From an uncultured Clostridia bacterium (lineage in GTDB: Bacteria > Bacillota > Clostridia > Christensenellales > UBA3700): 64,000 nt of DNA. The position numbers and the translations under genes are program-made. Below are positions 16,652 through 26,360 of the stretch, piece after piece. Where the stretch lies: the NCBI GenBank assembly GCA_948471525.1, contig CAOKSY010000010.1, forward strand, positions 1-64,000. The letters are read 5' to 3'. Every line of letters begins with the position of its first letter. The stretch's first letter is position 1. The notes beneath the pieces were generated by a model. It searched no databases. It worked only from the letters and a program-made list of their open reading frames with translations, and was not told the DNA's origin.

Positions 16652-19600
16652 CTATTTAAAATATTCCGTGCCGCTCTCGAATATCTTCATATCGTAGTTG
16701 CCTTCTACGTTCTTGTAGAGATCCCTGTCGATACGTTCGCTGTGACCCATCTTGCCCAATACTCTGCCGTCGGGAGAGATTATTCCCTCGATAGCGTACA
16801 TACTGCCGTTGGGATTAAAAGGAGACTGCATCGTCGCGCTGCCCGTCATATCCACGTACTGGGTAGCGACCTGTCCGCCTTTGATGAGTTTGTCGAGTTC
16901 CTGCGCGCCGGACACGAATCTTCCTTCGCCGTGACTTACAGGTACTGAGAATACGTCGTCTACGTGCACTTTGTTAAGCCAAGGAGATTTGTTGGTCGCA
17001 ACCCTGACGTTGACGATCGTGGACACGTGTCTCGAGATGTTGTTGAACGTCAAAGTCGGAGCGTCCGCTTTCTGTTCTCTGATATCTCCGTAAGGCACAA
17101 GACCGAGTTTTATCAACGCTTGGAAACCGTTGCATATGCCCAAAGCAAGTCCGTCTCTCTCGTAAAGCAGTTTCATCACCTGCTCCGCTATGCGCGGATT
17201 TTTGAAAGTAGTGGCAATAAACTTACCGCTTCCGTCAGGCTCGTCGCCGCCGCTGAAGCCGCCCGGAAACGCGAGTATCTGACTGTTCTGCAATGCCTTG
17301 ACAATGGCTTTTGCAGTCTCTTCGATATCGCTCGCAGACTGATTCTTAACTATAAGCACTTCCGCTTTAGCGCCCGCGCGCTCAAACGCTCTCGCGGTAT
17401 CGTATTCGCAGTTCGTACCCGGAAATACTGGTATCAAAACTCTCGGTCTGACTATATTGCGAGCCGCTTTGTCTGCCTTTCTCGCGCAGCATATAAGATT
17501 TTTCACTTCCCCTTCCGCAGGCGCGGTCGTCGGGAATACCTTTTCAAGTTTGCCTTCAAAAGCCTTTGCCGCGTCGTCCATCTTCAAAGAGGCGCCGCAG
17601 AGATCTGCGGTATACGTTCCGTTGAGGTACGCGACCTTCTCCACGTCAAATCCGTCGAGATCGCTCACATCGTCGGCGAGTATGACGAAGTCGCCGAACT
17701 TAGCGGACAGCATATCCGCAGACAGATCATTCCAAGTCGTGCCGAGTTTGTTGCCCATACAAGCCTTGAATACACTTGCTATGACGCCGCCTTCCTCTAC
17801 TACGTTGCACGCCTTGATCTTGCCGCCGTCGATCGCCTTGACCATCGCCGCGTAAAGCTCGAGAGTCTTTGCAAAATCGGGGATATTTTCTCCGTCGCGC
17901 GGAATGGATACGTGATAGATGTCCTTCGCGCCCTTCTTCTCCGCAAACGTATTCGTGACGATCTTGCTTGCCTTGCCTATACCCATAGCAAAAGATATCA
18001 GCGTAGGCGGTACGTCTATATGCTCAAAAGTTCCGCTCATACTGTCCTTTCCGCCTATCGCGCCTACTCCGAAGCCTATCTGAGCGTACAGCGCGCCGAG
18101 CAATGCGGACAGAGGCTGTCCCCATCTGTCTGCGTCCTGATTGAGTCTCTTAAAGAATTCCTGCAGCGAAAGTCTGACCGTATCTATCGAAATACCGCAA
18201 GCGACTTGCTTTGACAACGAAAGTAATATCGAGTATATCGCTCCGGTGAACGGAGACGCGCTCATAAGTTGAGGCGAACAGCCGTACGTAGAAACCGTAG
18301 CCGTGTCTGTATATCCGCTTGTCGGCGGCTTGCACGCCATCGCTATAGCGGGCGTAAGCTGATACTTTCCTCCGAAAGGCATAAGCACGCTTGCCGCGCC
18401 TATTGTACCGTCGAACATCTCGCCCAGTCCCTTGGTGGAACATACGTTGAGTCTGGAGAGTTCGTTGAGCACGGCTTTGTCGAATTCGCCTTTGTCAAAA
18501 TATTTTTGCGAAGTCTCGTCCACGCGATCGAAATAGTCGGTGACGTTGTCGCGAATGCGCGCGTCCTGCAACTGCTTTACTCCGTTGGTATCGAGGAACT
18601 CTCTCTTGAGATCTACTATGCAATTGCCTGCGTAGAACATTCTCATTCTGCCGTTGTCGGTCACTTCTGCGACCGCGGTAGCGGCAAGGTTTTCTTCCTT
18701 GGCGTAAGCGACGAATTTATCCACGTCGTTCTTGTCGAGCACGACCGCCATTCTTTCCTGCGATTCGGAAATAGCCAGTTCCGTACCGCTCAAGCCCTCG
18801 TATTTCTTGGGTACTTTGTCGAGATATATGTCCAGACTGTCCGCAAGTTCGCCTATAGCGACGCTCACGCCGCCGGCGCCGAAGTCGTTGCATTTGACGA
18901 TAAGCGTGGATACGTCTTTGTTCCTGAACAGTCTCTGTATCTTTCTTTCGGTAGGCGGATTGCCCTTCTGAACTTCCGCGCCGCACACTTCTACGGATTT
19001 TTCGGTATGCGCTTTGGACGATCCCGTAGCTCCGCCACAGCCGTCTCTGCCCGTTTCGCCGCCGAGAAGCACTATCACGTCGCCTTTGACGGGTCTTCTT
19101 CTGACGACGTTCTCCTTGGGAGCGCCGGCGATTACATATCCCGTCTCGAGACGTTTTGCCTTATAATCCTCGTGATACATCTCGGCTACCAGTCCGGTGG
19201 AAAGTCCTATCTGATTGCCGTAGCTGGAATATCCCGCCGCAGCCGTCTTTGTGATCACTCTCTGCGGAAGTTTGCCCTTGAGCGTGGTAGAAATATCCGC
19301 CGTAGGATCGCCGCAACCAGTAACTCTCATCGCCTGATATACGTAAGTTCTGCCGGAAAGCGGATCTCTTATCGCTCCTCCGAGACATGTCGCCGCGCCG
19401 CCGAAAGGCTCTATTTCCGTCGGATGGTTATGCGTCTCGTTTTTGAACATTATCAGCCACTTCTCCGTCTTGCCGTCGTTGTCTACGTCGACCTCTACCG
19501 AGCATGCGTTTATCTCGTCGCTTACGTCGAGATTGTCGAGTTTGCCCGACTTCTTAAGTTTCTTGACGGCGATCGTGGCTATATCCATAAGACACGGATA

Positions 19601-20389
19601 TTTATCTTCTCTTTTGGAATTGAATTCTTCATAAAGATCTCTGTACAGCGAGAGCGCTTTGCCGATATGAGAATTGTTGCTCTCGATATCTATCTTTGTG
19701 AGTTCCGTAGCAAAAGTAGTATGACGGCAATGATCCGACCAATAGGTATCTATGACCTTGATCTCGCTCTCTGTGGGATTTCTGTCTTCGCTCTTGAAAT
19801 AGTCGCGTACGAAGATAAGATCCTTTTCGCTCATAGCAAATCCCGTCTTCTTGTGATAAGCGGCAACTTCCGCGTCGCTCATAGAAATAAATCCGTCGAG
19901 CACAGGTACGGTGAGGTTCTGCTCTACTGCCTGCGCAAGCGTATCGGGCAATTCCATAGATCCTTCGCGGCTCTCTACCGGATTGATCACGTATTTCTTT
20001 ATTCGCTCGAACTCGCCGTCGTCCGCGCCTTTAAACGCATATATCTTCGCGCACTTGATAAGCGGTCTCTTTGCCATAGACATCAACTGCACGCATTGCA
20101 TCGCGCTGTCAGCTCTCTGGTCGTACTGCCCCGGCAGATACTCTACCGCCAGCACTCTATAACCGCCGAGATCGGGAAGTTCTTCATACAGTCTGTCCAC
20201 CGGAAGTTCGCTGAATATAGTCGTCTTCGCGCTCTCGAATACGTCGTCGGCAATATCCTCCACGTCGTATCTAATAAACTCTCTCACGTCGTCAACGGCT
20301 ATCGCAAGCACGTTTTTGATATCGGAAGCAAGTTTTTTTGCCGATACGTTATACCCCTCTTTCTTCTCTACGAAAATTCTCTTTACCAT
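16652..20389 (-). CDS. purL: Phosphoribosylformylglycinamidine synthase, single-chain (PurL with C-terminal glutaminase)
   Basis: A 1245-residue single polypeptide joining the PurS-like linker, FGAM synthetase halves and the glutamine amidotransferase. It converts FGAR to FGAM using glutamine and ATP. Landmarks include DTYWSDHCRHTTF in the N-terminal half, NETHNHPTEIEPFGGAATC, the GGKDSMSG segment, and the C-terminal glutaminase with FPGTNCEYD, the nucleophile Cys in GICNGFQ (about residue 1085) and HGEGR. It is the last gene of the pur operon, 31 bases after purD, with a terminator behind it. Many Firmicutes instead use separate purS, purQ and purL. Confidence 0.96.
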   Translation of the reverse strand: MVKRIFVEKKEGYNVSAKKLASDIKNVLAIAVDDVREFIRYDVEDIADDVFESAKTTIFSELPVDRLYEELPDLGGYRVLAVEYLPGQYDQRADSAMQCVQLMSMAKRPLIKCAKIYAFKGADDGEFERIKKYVINPVESREGSMELPDTLAQAVEQNLTVPVLDGFISMSDAEVAAYHKKTGFAMSEKDLIFVRDYFKSEDRNPTESEIKVIDTYWSDHCRHTTFATELTKIDIESNNSHIGKALSLYRDLYEEFNSKREDKYPCLMDIATIAVKKLKKSGKLDNLDVSDEINACSVEVDVDNDGKTEKWLIMFKNETHNHPTEIEPFGGAATCLGGAIRDPLSGRTYVYQAMRVTGCGDPTADISTTLKGKLPQRVITKTAAAGYSSYGNQIGLSTGLVAEMYHEDYKAKRLETGYVIAGAPKENVVRRRPVKGDVIVLLGGETGRDGCGGATGSSKAHTEKSVEVCGAEVQKGNPPTERKIQRLFRNKDVSTLIVKCNDFGAGGVSVAIGELADSLDIYLDKVPKKYEGLSGTELAISESQERMAVVLDKNDVDKFVAYAKEENLAATAVAEVTDNGRMRMFYAGNCIVDLKREFLDTNGVKQLQDARIRDNVTDYFDRVDETSQKYFDKGEFDKAVLNELSRLNVCSTKGLGEMFDGTIGAASVLMPFGGKYQLTPAIAMACKPPTSGYTDTATVSTYGCSPQLMSASPFTGAIYSILLSLSKQVACGISIDTVRLSLQEFFKRLNQDADRWGQPLSALLGALYAQIGFGVGAIGGKDSMSGTFEHIDVPPTLISFAMGIGKASKIVTNTFAEKKGAKDIYHVSIPRDGENIPDFAKTLELYAAMVKAIDGGKIKACNVVEEGGVIASVFKACMGNKLGTTWNDLSADMLSAKFGDFVILADDVSDLDGFDVEKVAYLNGTYTADLCGASLKMDDAAKAFEGKLEKVFPTTAPAEGEVKNLICCARKADKAARNIVRPRVLIPVFPGTNCEYDTARAFERAGAKAEVLIVKNQSASDIEETAKAIVKALQNSQILAFPGGFSGGDEPDGSGKFIATTFKNPRIAEQVMKLLYERDGLALGICNGFQALIKLGLVPYGDIREQKADAPTLTFNNISRHVSTIVNVRVATNKSPWLNKVHVDDVFSVPVSHGEGRFVSGAQELDKLIKGGQVATQYVDMTGSATMQSPFNPNGSMYAIEGIISPDGRVLGKMGHSERIDRDLYKNVEGNYDMKIFESGTEYFK

Positions 20390-20420
20390 TGTTCTTTCCT
20401 TATATTTATCTATAATAATA

Positions 20421-21677
20421 TTATTTCTTTATTCCTATATCGCTTCTGTAAAACGCTCCGTCGAAAGATATCTTCTTGACGTTTGCATACGCCTTTTCTC
20501 TCGCTTCGCTTATATTTTTTCCCATAGCCGTCACGCCAAGCACTCTGCCGCCGCTAGTGACGAGTTTTCCGTCGACGTATTTGGTACCCGCGTGGAAAAG
20601 CAGGATATCTTTATCTACGTCTCCTATTGCGATCTCTTTTCCCTTTTCGTAACTTTCGGGATAACCGCCGCTCGCCATAACCACGCATACGCACGCGTTA
20701 TCATTCCATTGAATATCTATCTTGTCGAGCGTACCGTCCGCCACGGCGTTGAAAATATCCAGAATATCCGTCTTGAGTCTGGGCAATACTACCTGAGTTT
20801 CGGGATCTCCGAATCTCGCGTTGTACTCCACTACCTTTGCGCCGGAATCCGTGAGCATAAGTCCGAAGTACAGCACTCCCTTGAACGGTCTGCCCTCTTT
20901 GTTCATCGCGTCGACGGTGGGAAGTATTATCTTCTCCATCACCTCGCGCTCGATCTCGGGAGTATATATTGCCGACGGAGAGAACGTGCCCATACCGCCG
21001 GTATTGAGACCTTCGTCATTGTCGTAAGCGCGCTTATGGTCTCTTGCGTTGACCATAGGAACAACGGTCTTTCCGTCGCAGAACGACAGTATCGAGACTT
21101 CCTGTCCCGTCATAAATTCTTCGACTATCACCGTTTTTCCTGCGTCTTTAAACTTGCTGTCGACCATCATCTCTTTTGCGGCAAGCAGACCTTCTTCCTT
21201 GTTGTTGCAGATTATCACGCCTTTGCCGAGCGCAAGTCCGTCCGCCTTGACGACGAGCGGGTACTTTGCCTTTTTCAGATATTCTACAGCTTTGGAATAA
21301 TCGTCGAATTCCTCATAATCTGCGGTAGGTATACCGTATTTTTTCATAAGCTGTTTTGAAAAGGCTTTGCTGGCTTCTATTATAGCGGCGTTGGCTTTGG
21401 GACCAAACGCCCTGTGTCCGCGCTCTTCCAATCTGTCTACAAGACCTGCCGCAAGCGGATCGTCGGGCGCGACAACGGTCAGTTCGATGTCTTTATGATC
21501 CTCGACAAATTTGATTATCGCGTCGAAATCCATTACGTTTATCGGCACGCATTCCGCTATCTCGCTTATACCTCCGTTGCCCGGAAGACAGTATATCTTA
21601 TCCGCGTTTTTACTTTTCGACAACGCCCAGCATATCGTATGCTCTCTGCCGCCGCTTCCAATAACGAGTACGTTCAT
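20421..21677 (-). CDS. purD: Phosphoribosylamine--glycine ligase
   Basis: A 418-residue ATP-grasp enzyme that makes GAR from phosphoribosylamine and glycine. Visible are the N-terminal MNVLVIGSGGREHTI, the ATP-grasp segment YPLVVKADGLALGKGV, GGMGTFSPSA, and the metal-binding EYNARFGDPETQ near the C-terminus. It lies 13 bases after purH and 31 bases before purL in the pur operon. Confidence 0.97.
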   Translation of the reverse strand: MNVLVIGSGGREHTICWALSKSKNADKIYCLPGNGGISEIAECVPINVMDFDAIIKFVEDHKDIELTVVAPDDPLAAGLVDRLEERGHRAFGPKANAAIIEASKAFSKQLMKKYGIPTADYEEFDDYSKAVEYLKKAKYPLVVKADGLALGKGVIICNNKEEGLLAAKEMMVDSKFKDAGKTVIVEEFMTGQEVSILSFCDGKTVVPMVNARDHKRAYDNDEGLNTGGMGTFSPSAIYTPEIEREVMEKIILPTVDAMNKEGRPFKGVLYFGLMLTDSGAKVVEYNARFGDPETQVVLPRLKTDILDIFNAVADGTLDKIDIQWNDNACVCVVMASGGYPESYEKGKEIAIGDVDKDILLFHAGTKYVDGKLVTSGGRVLGVTAMGKNISEAREKAYANVKKISFDGAFYRSDIGIKK

Positions 21678-21690
21678 ACTACCCTCCCGA

Positions 21691-23229
21691 TCAGTGTTTG
21701 AAATGGCGGTCGCCAGAGAATACCATAGCTATTCCGAACTTGTCGCAAGCGTCTATCGAGAGCTGATCTCTCACGCTGCCGCCCGGCTGCAATATAGCCG
21801 CTATTCCGCCCGCGTTCGCCGCCTCTACGCAATCGTCGAACGGGAAGAAAGCGTCGGACGCCAAGACCGCTCCTTTCGTATCGCTGAGGGAGTGTTCTAT
21901 CGCCTGCTTGGTCGCTCTGATCCTATTGACCTGTCCGCCGCCTATGCCGAGTATAGTCTTGTCTTTGGCTACGACTATAGCATTCGACTTAGTATGCTTG
22001 ACGACTTTCATCGCAAAAATCATATCGTCCATCTGCGCCTGCGTGGGAGCAAGTTTTGTGACCGTGACGCACTTGTCGAGATCGACCACCTTTCTGTCGA
22101 ATTCCTGCACCAATAGTCCTCCCAATACCTTCTTCATATCGTAGCAGTCGGCGGGAACGGCGTTCATTATCGAAGGCAATTTGAGAAGTCTGATATTTGC
22201 CTTTTGCTTAAGAATAGCAAGCGCATCGTCCGTGAAATCGGGAGCCACTACTATCTCGATAAAGATATTGTGTATCTGCTCCGCCGTAGCCTTGTCTATA
22301 GTTCTGTTGGACGCTACGATACCTCCGAAAATGGAAGTCGGATCCGCGGCGTTGGCTTTGAAAAACGCTTCGCTTATCGTGTCCGCGGTAGCCACTCCGC
22401 AAGGATTCGCATGCTTTACCGCGACTATCGTCGGCTCGGTAAATTCTCTCAAAAGATCGAGCGCGCCGTTTGTGTCGTTTATATTGTTATAGGAAAGTTC
22501 CTTGCCGTGCAACTGCTCCGCTACAGCCAAAGATCCCGCTACGTCAAACGCTTCTTTATAGAACACTGCATTCTGATGGGGATTTTCGCCGTATCTCATA
22601 TCCTGAGCCTTATCGAACGCCATAGTAAACTGATCGGGGAATTCTATTCCCAGTTTCTTTCTCAGATAGTTGGCGATAAGAGTATCGTAGTAGGAAGTAT
22701 GCTGATATACCTTGTACATAAGATAGAACTTCGTCTCTTTGGTAATGCCGCCGTTTTTAAGTTCCTCAAGCGCTTTTGCATAATCCGCGGGATCTACTAT
22801 TACCGCTACGTCCTGATAATTCTTTGCCGCGCTTCTCAACATGGTAGGTCCGCCGATATCGATATTCTCGATAGCCGTCTGCAGATCTATATTCGGCTTC
22901 TTGACCGTCTCTTTAAAAGGATAGAGATTGACTACGACTATGTCTATCGGATCGATATTCATACTCTTGAGAAAATCCATATGTTCGGCGTTGTCTCTCA
23001 TAGCCAAAAGTCCCGCGTGGACCTTGGGATGCAACGTCTTTACTCTGCCGTCCAAACACTCGGGAAAGCCCGTAACGGACGTGATGTCCACGGCCTTTAC
23101 TCCCGATTCGTTGAGCACCTTCAAGGTGCCGCCTGTCGAGATTATCTCATAACCGCAATCGATAAGGTTTTTTGCCAACTCCACTATACCCGTCTTGTCG
23201 GATACGCTGATAAGCGCTTTCTTTGCCAT
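21691..23229 (-). CDS. purH: Bifunctional AICAR formyltransferase / IMP cyclohydrolase
   Basis: A 512-residue enzyme for the last two steps to IMP. The N-terminal cyclohydrolase (about 1-195) carries SVSDKTGI, STGGT, FPECLDGRVKTLHP and GLLAMR. The C-terminal transferase carries RYGENPHQNAVFY, VKHANPCGVA and the terminal FSGDRHFKH. Position within the operon is between purN (37 bases upstream) and purD. Confidence 0.97.
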   Translation of the reverse strand: MAKKALISVSDKTGIVELAKNLIDCGYEIISTGGTLKVLNESGVKAVDITSVTGFPECLDGRVKTLHPKVHAGLLAMRDNAEHMDFLKSMNIDPIDIVVVNLYPFKETVKKPNIDLQTAIENIDIGGPTMLRSAAKNYQDVAVIVDPADYAKALEELKNGGITKETKFYLMYKVYQHTSYYDTLIANYLRKKLGIEFPDQFTMAFDKAQDMRYGENPHQNAVFYKEAFDVAGSLAVAEQLHGKELSYNNINDTNGALDLLREFTEPTIVAVKHANPCGVATADTISEAFFKANAADPTSIFGGIVASNRTIDKATAEQIHNIFIEIVVAPDFTDDALAILKQKANIRLLKLPSIMNAVPADCYDMKKVLGGLLVQEFDRKVVDLDKCVTVTKLAPTQAQMDDMIFAMKVVKHTKSNAIVVAKDKTILGIGGGQVNRIRATKQAIEHSLSDTKGAVLASDAFFPFDDCVEAANAGGIAAILQPGGSVRDQLSIDACDKFGIAMVFSGDRHFKH

Positions 23230-23266
23230 TGTATATTCTCCTAATCTTAAAAATATTTATCCTAAA

Positions 23267-23854
23267 TTATTTGTCTGCGCACAGACGTGCTACTACTTGG
23301 GGAAGCAATCTATGCTCCTCTTTCAGCACTCTCGCCTGCAAAGTTTCGGGAGTATCTCCGTCAATGACGGGAACCCTTCTCTGCTCTATAATCTTACCCG
23401 TGTCTGCGCCTCTGTCGACGAAATGAACGGTACATCCGCTTTCGACGTCGCCGCTTGCTATGACCGACTTATGCACGTTGAGTCCGTACATTCCCACGCC
23501 GCAGTGTCTGGGGATAAGCGAAGGATGTATGTTTATCATCCTGCCCTCGTATCTGTCTACCAAAACGGGCGTAACTATCGCAAGATAGCCCGCAAGCACT
23601 ATAAGATCGATCCCGTATCCTTCGAGATAATCGGCTATCGCCCTATCGCGCGCCTCCGCGTCGCCGTAAGCCTTGAGCGCGAACACGGCGTGTCGTATAC
23701 CGTGCCTGTCGGCCCTCCCGATCGCGCCGATACCGTCCTTGTTGGTGACAAGCGCGACTACTTCTCCTTCGATCTCCCCGCGCTCGCAAGCGTCTACGAC
23801 AGACTGCATATCGCTGCCGCCGCCCGACGCAAAAATCGCTATTTTCTTCTTCAT
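23267..23854 (-). CDS. purN: Phosphoribosylglycinamide formyltransferase
   Basis: A 195-residue 10-formyltetrahydrofolate-dependent enzyme that converts GAR to FGAR. N-terminal IAIFASGGGSDMQSV binds the phosphate of GAR; the catalytic triad region is NIHPSLIP and HFVDRGADTGKII. The His and Asp of the family are present. It follows purM across a 55-base gap that holds a terminator-like hairpin. Confidence 0.96.
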   Translation of the reverse strand: MKKKIAIFASGGGSDMQSVVDACERGEIEGEVVALVTNKDGIGAIGRADRHGIRHAVFALKAYGDAEARDRAIADYLEGYGIDLIVLAGYLAIVTPVLVDRYEGRMINIHPSLIPRHCGVGMYGLNVHKSVIASGDVESGCTVHFVDRGADTGKIIEQRRVPVIDGDTPETLQARVLKEEHRLLPQVVARLCADK

Positions 23855-23871
23855 ATCAACCTTTATAACGA

Positions 23872-23902
23872 TAAAACGGATACCCCTCGCAAGGGATATC
23901 CG
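23872..23902 (-). terminator. Terminator-like hairpin inside the purine operon
   Basis: CGGATAtCCCT pairs with AGGGgTATCCG around TGCG, followed by TTTTAT on the minus strand, in the purM-purN gap. It could reduce read-through into purN, purH, purD and purL, or act as an mRNA-stabilising hairpin. Confidence 0.5.
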
Positions 23903-23909
23903 AATAATA

Positions 23910-24929
23910 TCAAAGTTCTACTTCGCCCGCTTTATCGGTCACTTCGCCTATGACGTACGCTTTTTCGCCCAACTCCTCAAGAGCCTTGACCACGTCTTTC
24001 GCTATAGATTTGTCTACCGCGAGCACCATTCCTATGCCCATATTGAACGTATTGCACATTTTGCGATCGTCTATTCCCGCGATCTCCTGCAAAGCCTTGA
24101 ATATCCTCGGAAGCGGATAACTCGAACGGTCTATCTTCACGCCCATTCCTGCGGGAATGATTCTCGGCACGTTCTCGATAAAGCCGCCGCCCGTGATATG
24201 CGCTATGCCTTTTATCTCATACTTTTCTATAAGCGACAGTATCGTCTTGACATATATCTTCGTCGGAGTCAAAACGAGTTCCGCAGGAGTACAGCCGAGA
24301 GTATCGTTATACTTATTGAGGCTTTCCCTATCTTCGCCGAAAAGCTTTCTGACAAGCGAATAACCGTTGCTGTGTATGCCGCTCGAAGCGATACCGATAA
24401 GGCTGTCCCCTACCTTTATCGACTTTCCGTTGATTATTTTATTCCTCTTGACGATACCCACGGAAAATCCCGCTATATCGTATTCGTCCCGAGCATAGAA
24501 ACCGGGCATCTCCGCTGTCTCTCCGCCTATGAGCGCGCAACCTGCCTGACGGCAGCCTTCGCTCACGCCCTTGACAATCTCCGCTACCTTTTCGGGAACG
24601 AGTTTGGAAAGCGCGATATAATCGAGGAATATCAACGGCTTTGCGCCCTGACATACGATATCGTTGACGCACATAGCCACCGCGTCGATTCCTATGGTGT
24701 CGTGCTTGTCCAACACGAAAGCGTATTTCAGCTTCGTACCTACTCCGTCCGTGCCTGCGACAAGACAGTCTCCGTCCTCTTTGTCATCCAAAGCATAAAA
24801 TCCGCCGAAACTTCCCAAATCGCCCAATACGCTGTCGTTGTAGGTAGTCTTGACGTATTCTTTCATCAATTTGACCGCTTTATATCCCGCCTCTACGTCT
24901 ACGCCGGCGGACTTGTAATCTATTGCCAT
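23910..24929 (-). CDS. purM: Phosphoribosylformylglycinamidine cyclo-ligase
   Basis: A 339-residue AIR synthetase. Visible are the N-terminal YKSAGVDVEAGYKAVKL, the active-site loop GTDGVGTKLKYAF (about 80-92), CVNDIVCQGAKPLIFLDY, GGETAEMPGFY and the C-terminal FNMGIGMVLAV. It lies 31 bases after purC. Confidence 0.97.
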   Translation of the reverse strand: MAIDYKSAGVDVEAGYKAVKLMKEYVKTTYNDSVLGDLGSFGGFYALDDKEDGDCLVAGTDGVGTKLKYAFVLDKHDTIGIDAVAMCVNDIVCQGAKPLIFLDYIALSKLVPEKVAEIVKGVSEGCRQAGCALIGGETAEMPGFYARDEYDIAGFSVGIVKRNKIINGKSIKVGDSLIGIASSGIHSNGYSLVRKLFGEDRESLNKYNDTLGCTPAELVLTPTKIYVKTILSLIEKYEIKGIAHITGGGFIENVPRIIPAGMGVKIDRSSYPLPRIFKALQEIAGIDDRKMCNTFNMGIGMVLAVDKSIAKDVVKALEELGEKAYVIGEVTDKAGEVEL

Positions 24930-24960
24930 TTTTATTCTCCTATTCTCAATAACGGGGAAA

Positions 24961-25680
24961 TCACTTGGAAAGTCCCATTCTCTTCATCATCTCTCTGTAG
25001 CCCTTGTCTACGTCGTCCATATCTCTTCTGAATCTGTCCTTGTCCAGCTTCTCGCCCGTCTTAGCGTCCCAGAAACGGCAGGTATCGGGAGAAATTTCGT
25101 CTGCGAGAATGATATCGCCCTTAAATCTTCCGAATTCGAGCTTGAAGTCGATGAGCTCCACGCCTATCTCTGCAAAGTACTTCTTCATAAAGTCGTTGAC
25201 CTTAAAAGCCAATGTCTTTATCTTCTCTATCTCCTCCGCCGTAGCAAGGTTGAGCGCAAGCGCGTGATAGTCGTTGATAAGCGGATCGCCCAAGTCGTCG
25301 TTTTTATAACTGAATTCGATAACGGTCGTCGAAAGATCCGTGCCTTCCGCTACCCCGTATCTCTTGGAGAAAGATCCCGCGGCTCTGTTGCGGATGATTA
25401 CTTCGAGCGGAACTATCTCTACCTTTTTGACGTAGGTCTCCCTCTCGTTGATCTCTTCTACGTAGTGCGTGGGCACTCCGTTCTTCTCCAAAAGTCTGAA
25501 CATATGATTGCTGCATACGTTGTTTACAACTCCCTTTCCGAGGATCGTGCCCTTCTTAAGTCCGTTGAACGCCGTAGCGTCGTCTTTGTAAGATACCATT
25601 ACGATATCGGGATCTGTGGTCGCGTAAACTCTTTTTGCCTTGCCTTCGTAAAGTTGAACGGTCTTTTCCATAATTGTCAA
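24961..25680 (-). CDS. purC: Phosphoribosylaminoimidazole-succinocarboxamide synthase
   Basis: A 239-residue SAICAR synthetase: LYEGKAKRVY at the N-terminus, SYKDDATAFNG, VEIVPLEVIIRNRAAGS and DFKLEFGR. Two starts are possible. The TTG at 25680 overlaps the purE stop (TTGA) and has AAAGGAG five bases before it; the ATG three codons later is 14 bases from that site. I used TTG. Tight coupling to purE is clear either way. Confidence 0.95.
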   Translation of the reverse strand: MTIMEKTVQLYEGKAKRVYATTDPDIVMVSYKDDATAFNGLKKGTILGKGVVNNVCSNHMFRLLEKNGVPTHYVEEINERETYVKKVEIVPLEVIIRNRAAGSFSKRYGVAEGTDLSTTVIEFSYKNDDLGDPLINDYHALALNLATAEEIEKIKTLAFKVNDFMKKYFAEIGVELIDFKLEFGRFKGDIILADEISPDTCRFWDAKTGEKLDKDRFRRDMDDVDKGYREMMKRMGLSK

Positions 25681-26168
25681 TTTAACTCCTTTTGTAATTT
25701 TTCGTCGTCGCTTTTGATTTTTTCTGCCATGCTTATCTTATAATCCTGCATTTTTTTCATAAGGTTGGGATATTTGACGGAAAGTATCTGTATCGCCAAA
25801 AGACCCGCGTTGAGTCCGCCGTTGATCGCCACGCACGCCACCGGTATGCCGGAAGGCATCTGCACCATCGACAGCAACGAATCCAATCCGTCCATAGTCG
25901 AACTCTTGACCGGCAGCCCTATTACTGGCAACGGCGTATACGCCGCTATAACTCCGCCCAAATGCGCCGCTTTGCCCGCCGCGCAGATGATGACTTCGAT
26001 ATTGTTCTCTATCGCGTTTTCGGCAAACTCGTGCGCCGCCTGCGGAGTGCGGTGAGCGGAAATTACTCTGACTTCCGTCTCTACGTCAAACTTTTTGAGA
26101 ATATCGACAGCTGGTTTTACTACTTCGAGGTCGCTTACGCTTCCCATGATAATTGCAACTTTCGGCAT
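25677..26168 (-). CDS. purE: N5-carboxyaminoimidazole ribonucleotide mutase
   Basis: A 163-residue class I PurE: the phosphate-binding GSVSDLEVVKPA, VISAHRTPQAAHEFA with the catalytic His, CAAGKAAHLGGVIAAYTPLPVIGLPV, and the MPSGIPVACVAINGG helix. It converts N5-CAIR to CAIR. The purK partner is not in the window. It is the first gene of the operon, with AAGGAG before the ATG and a promoter about 50 bases upstream. Confidence 0.96.
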   Translation of the reverse strand: MPKVAIIMGSVSDLEVVKPAVDILKKFDVETEVRVISAHRTPQAAHEFAENAIENNIEVIICAAGKAAHLGGVIAAYTPLPVIGLPVKSSTMDGLDSLLSMVQMPSGIPVACVAINGGLNAGLLAIQILSVKYPNLMKKMQDYKISMAEKIKSDDEKLQKELN

Positions 26169-26217
26169 TTTAACACTTTCTCCTTAGAAAAAAATAAATA
26201 TAAATAACTACACTGAT

Positions 26218-26247
26218 ATATTAGCATATTCAAAATACCGATTGCAA
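26218..26247 (-). promoter_or_regulatory. Promoter of the purine operon
   Basis: TTGCAA (26242-26247), an 18-base spacer and an extended -10 TGCTAATAT (TAATAT at 26218-26223) precede purE on the minus strand. Confidence 0.55.
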
Positions 26248-26360
26248 GAGTTTTGAGAAAGGATAATCTCTTTTTCTGCTTATTTCGATAATATTTTTTA
26301 CGCCGCCCTTTCGCACTGCTGTGCAAAAATATAGACGATACGGTTTTTGCCGTCAAAATC

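Noticed and set aside
18269..20479. A 736-codon plus-strand open frame opposite purL, and similar long frames opposite obg, leuA and others
   Set aside because: They mirror real minus-strand genes. Low use of TTA, CTA and TCA codons in those genes removes antisense stops. The products are rich in Arg, Tyr and His and show no domain.
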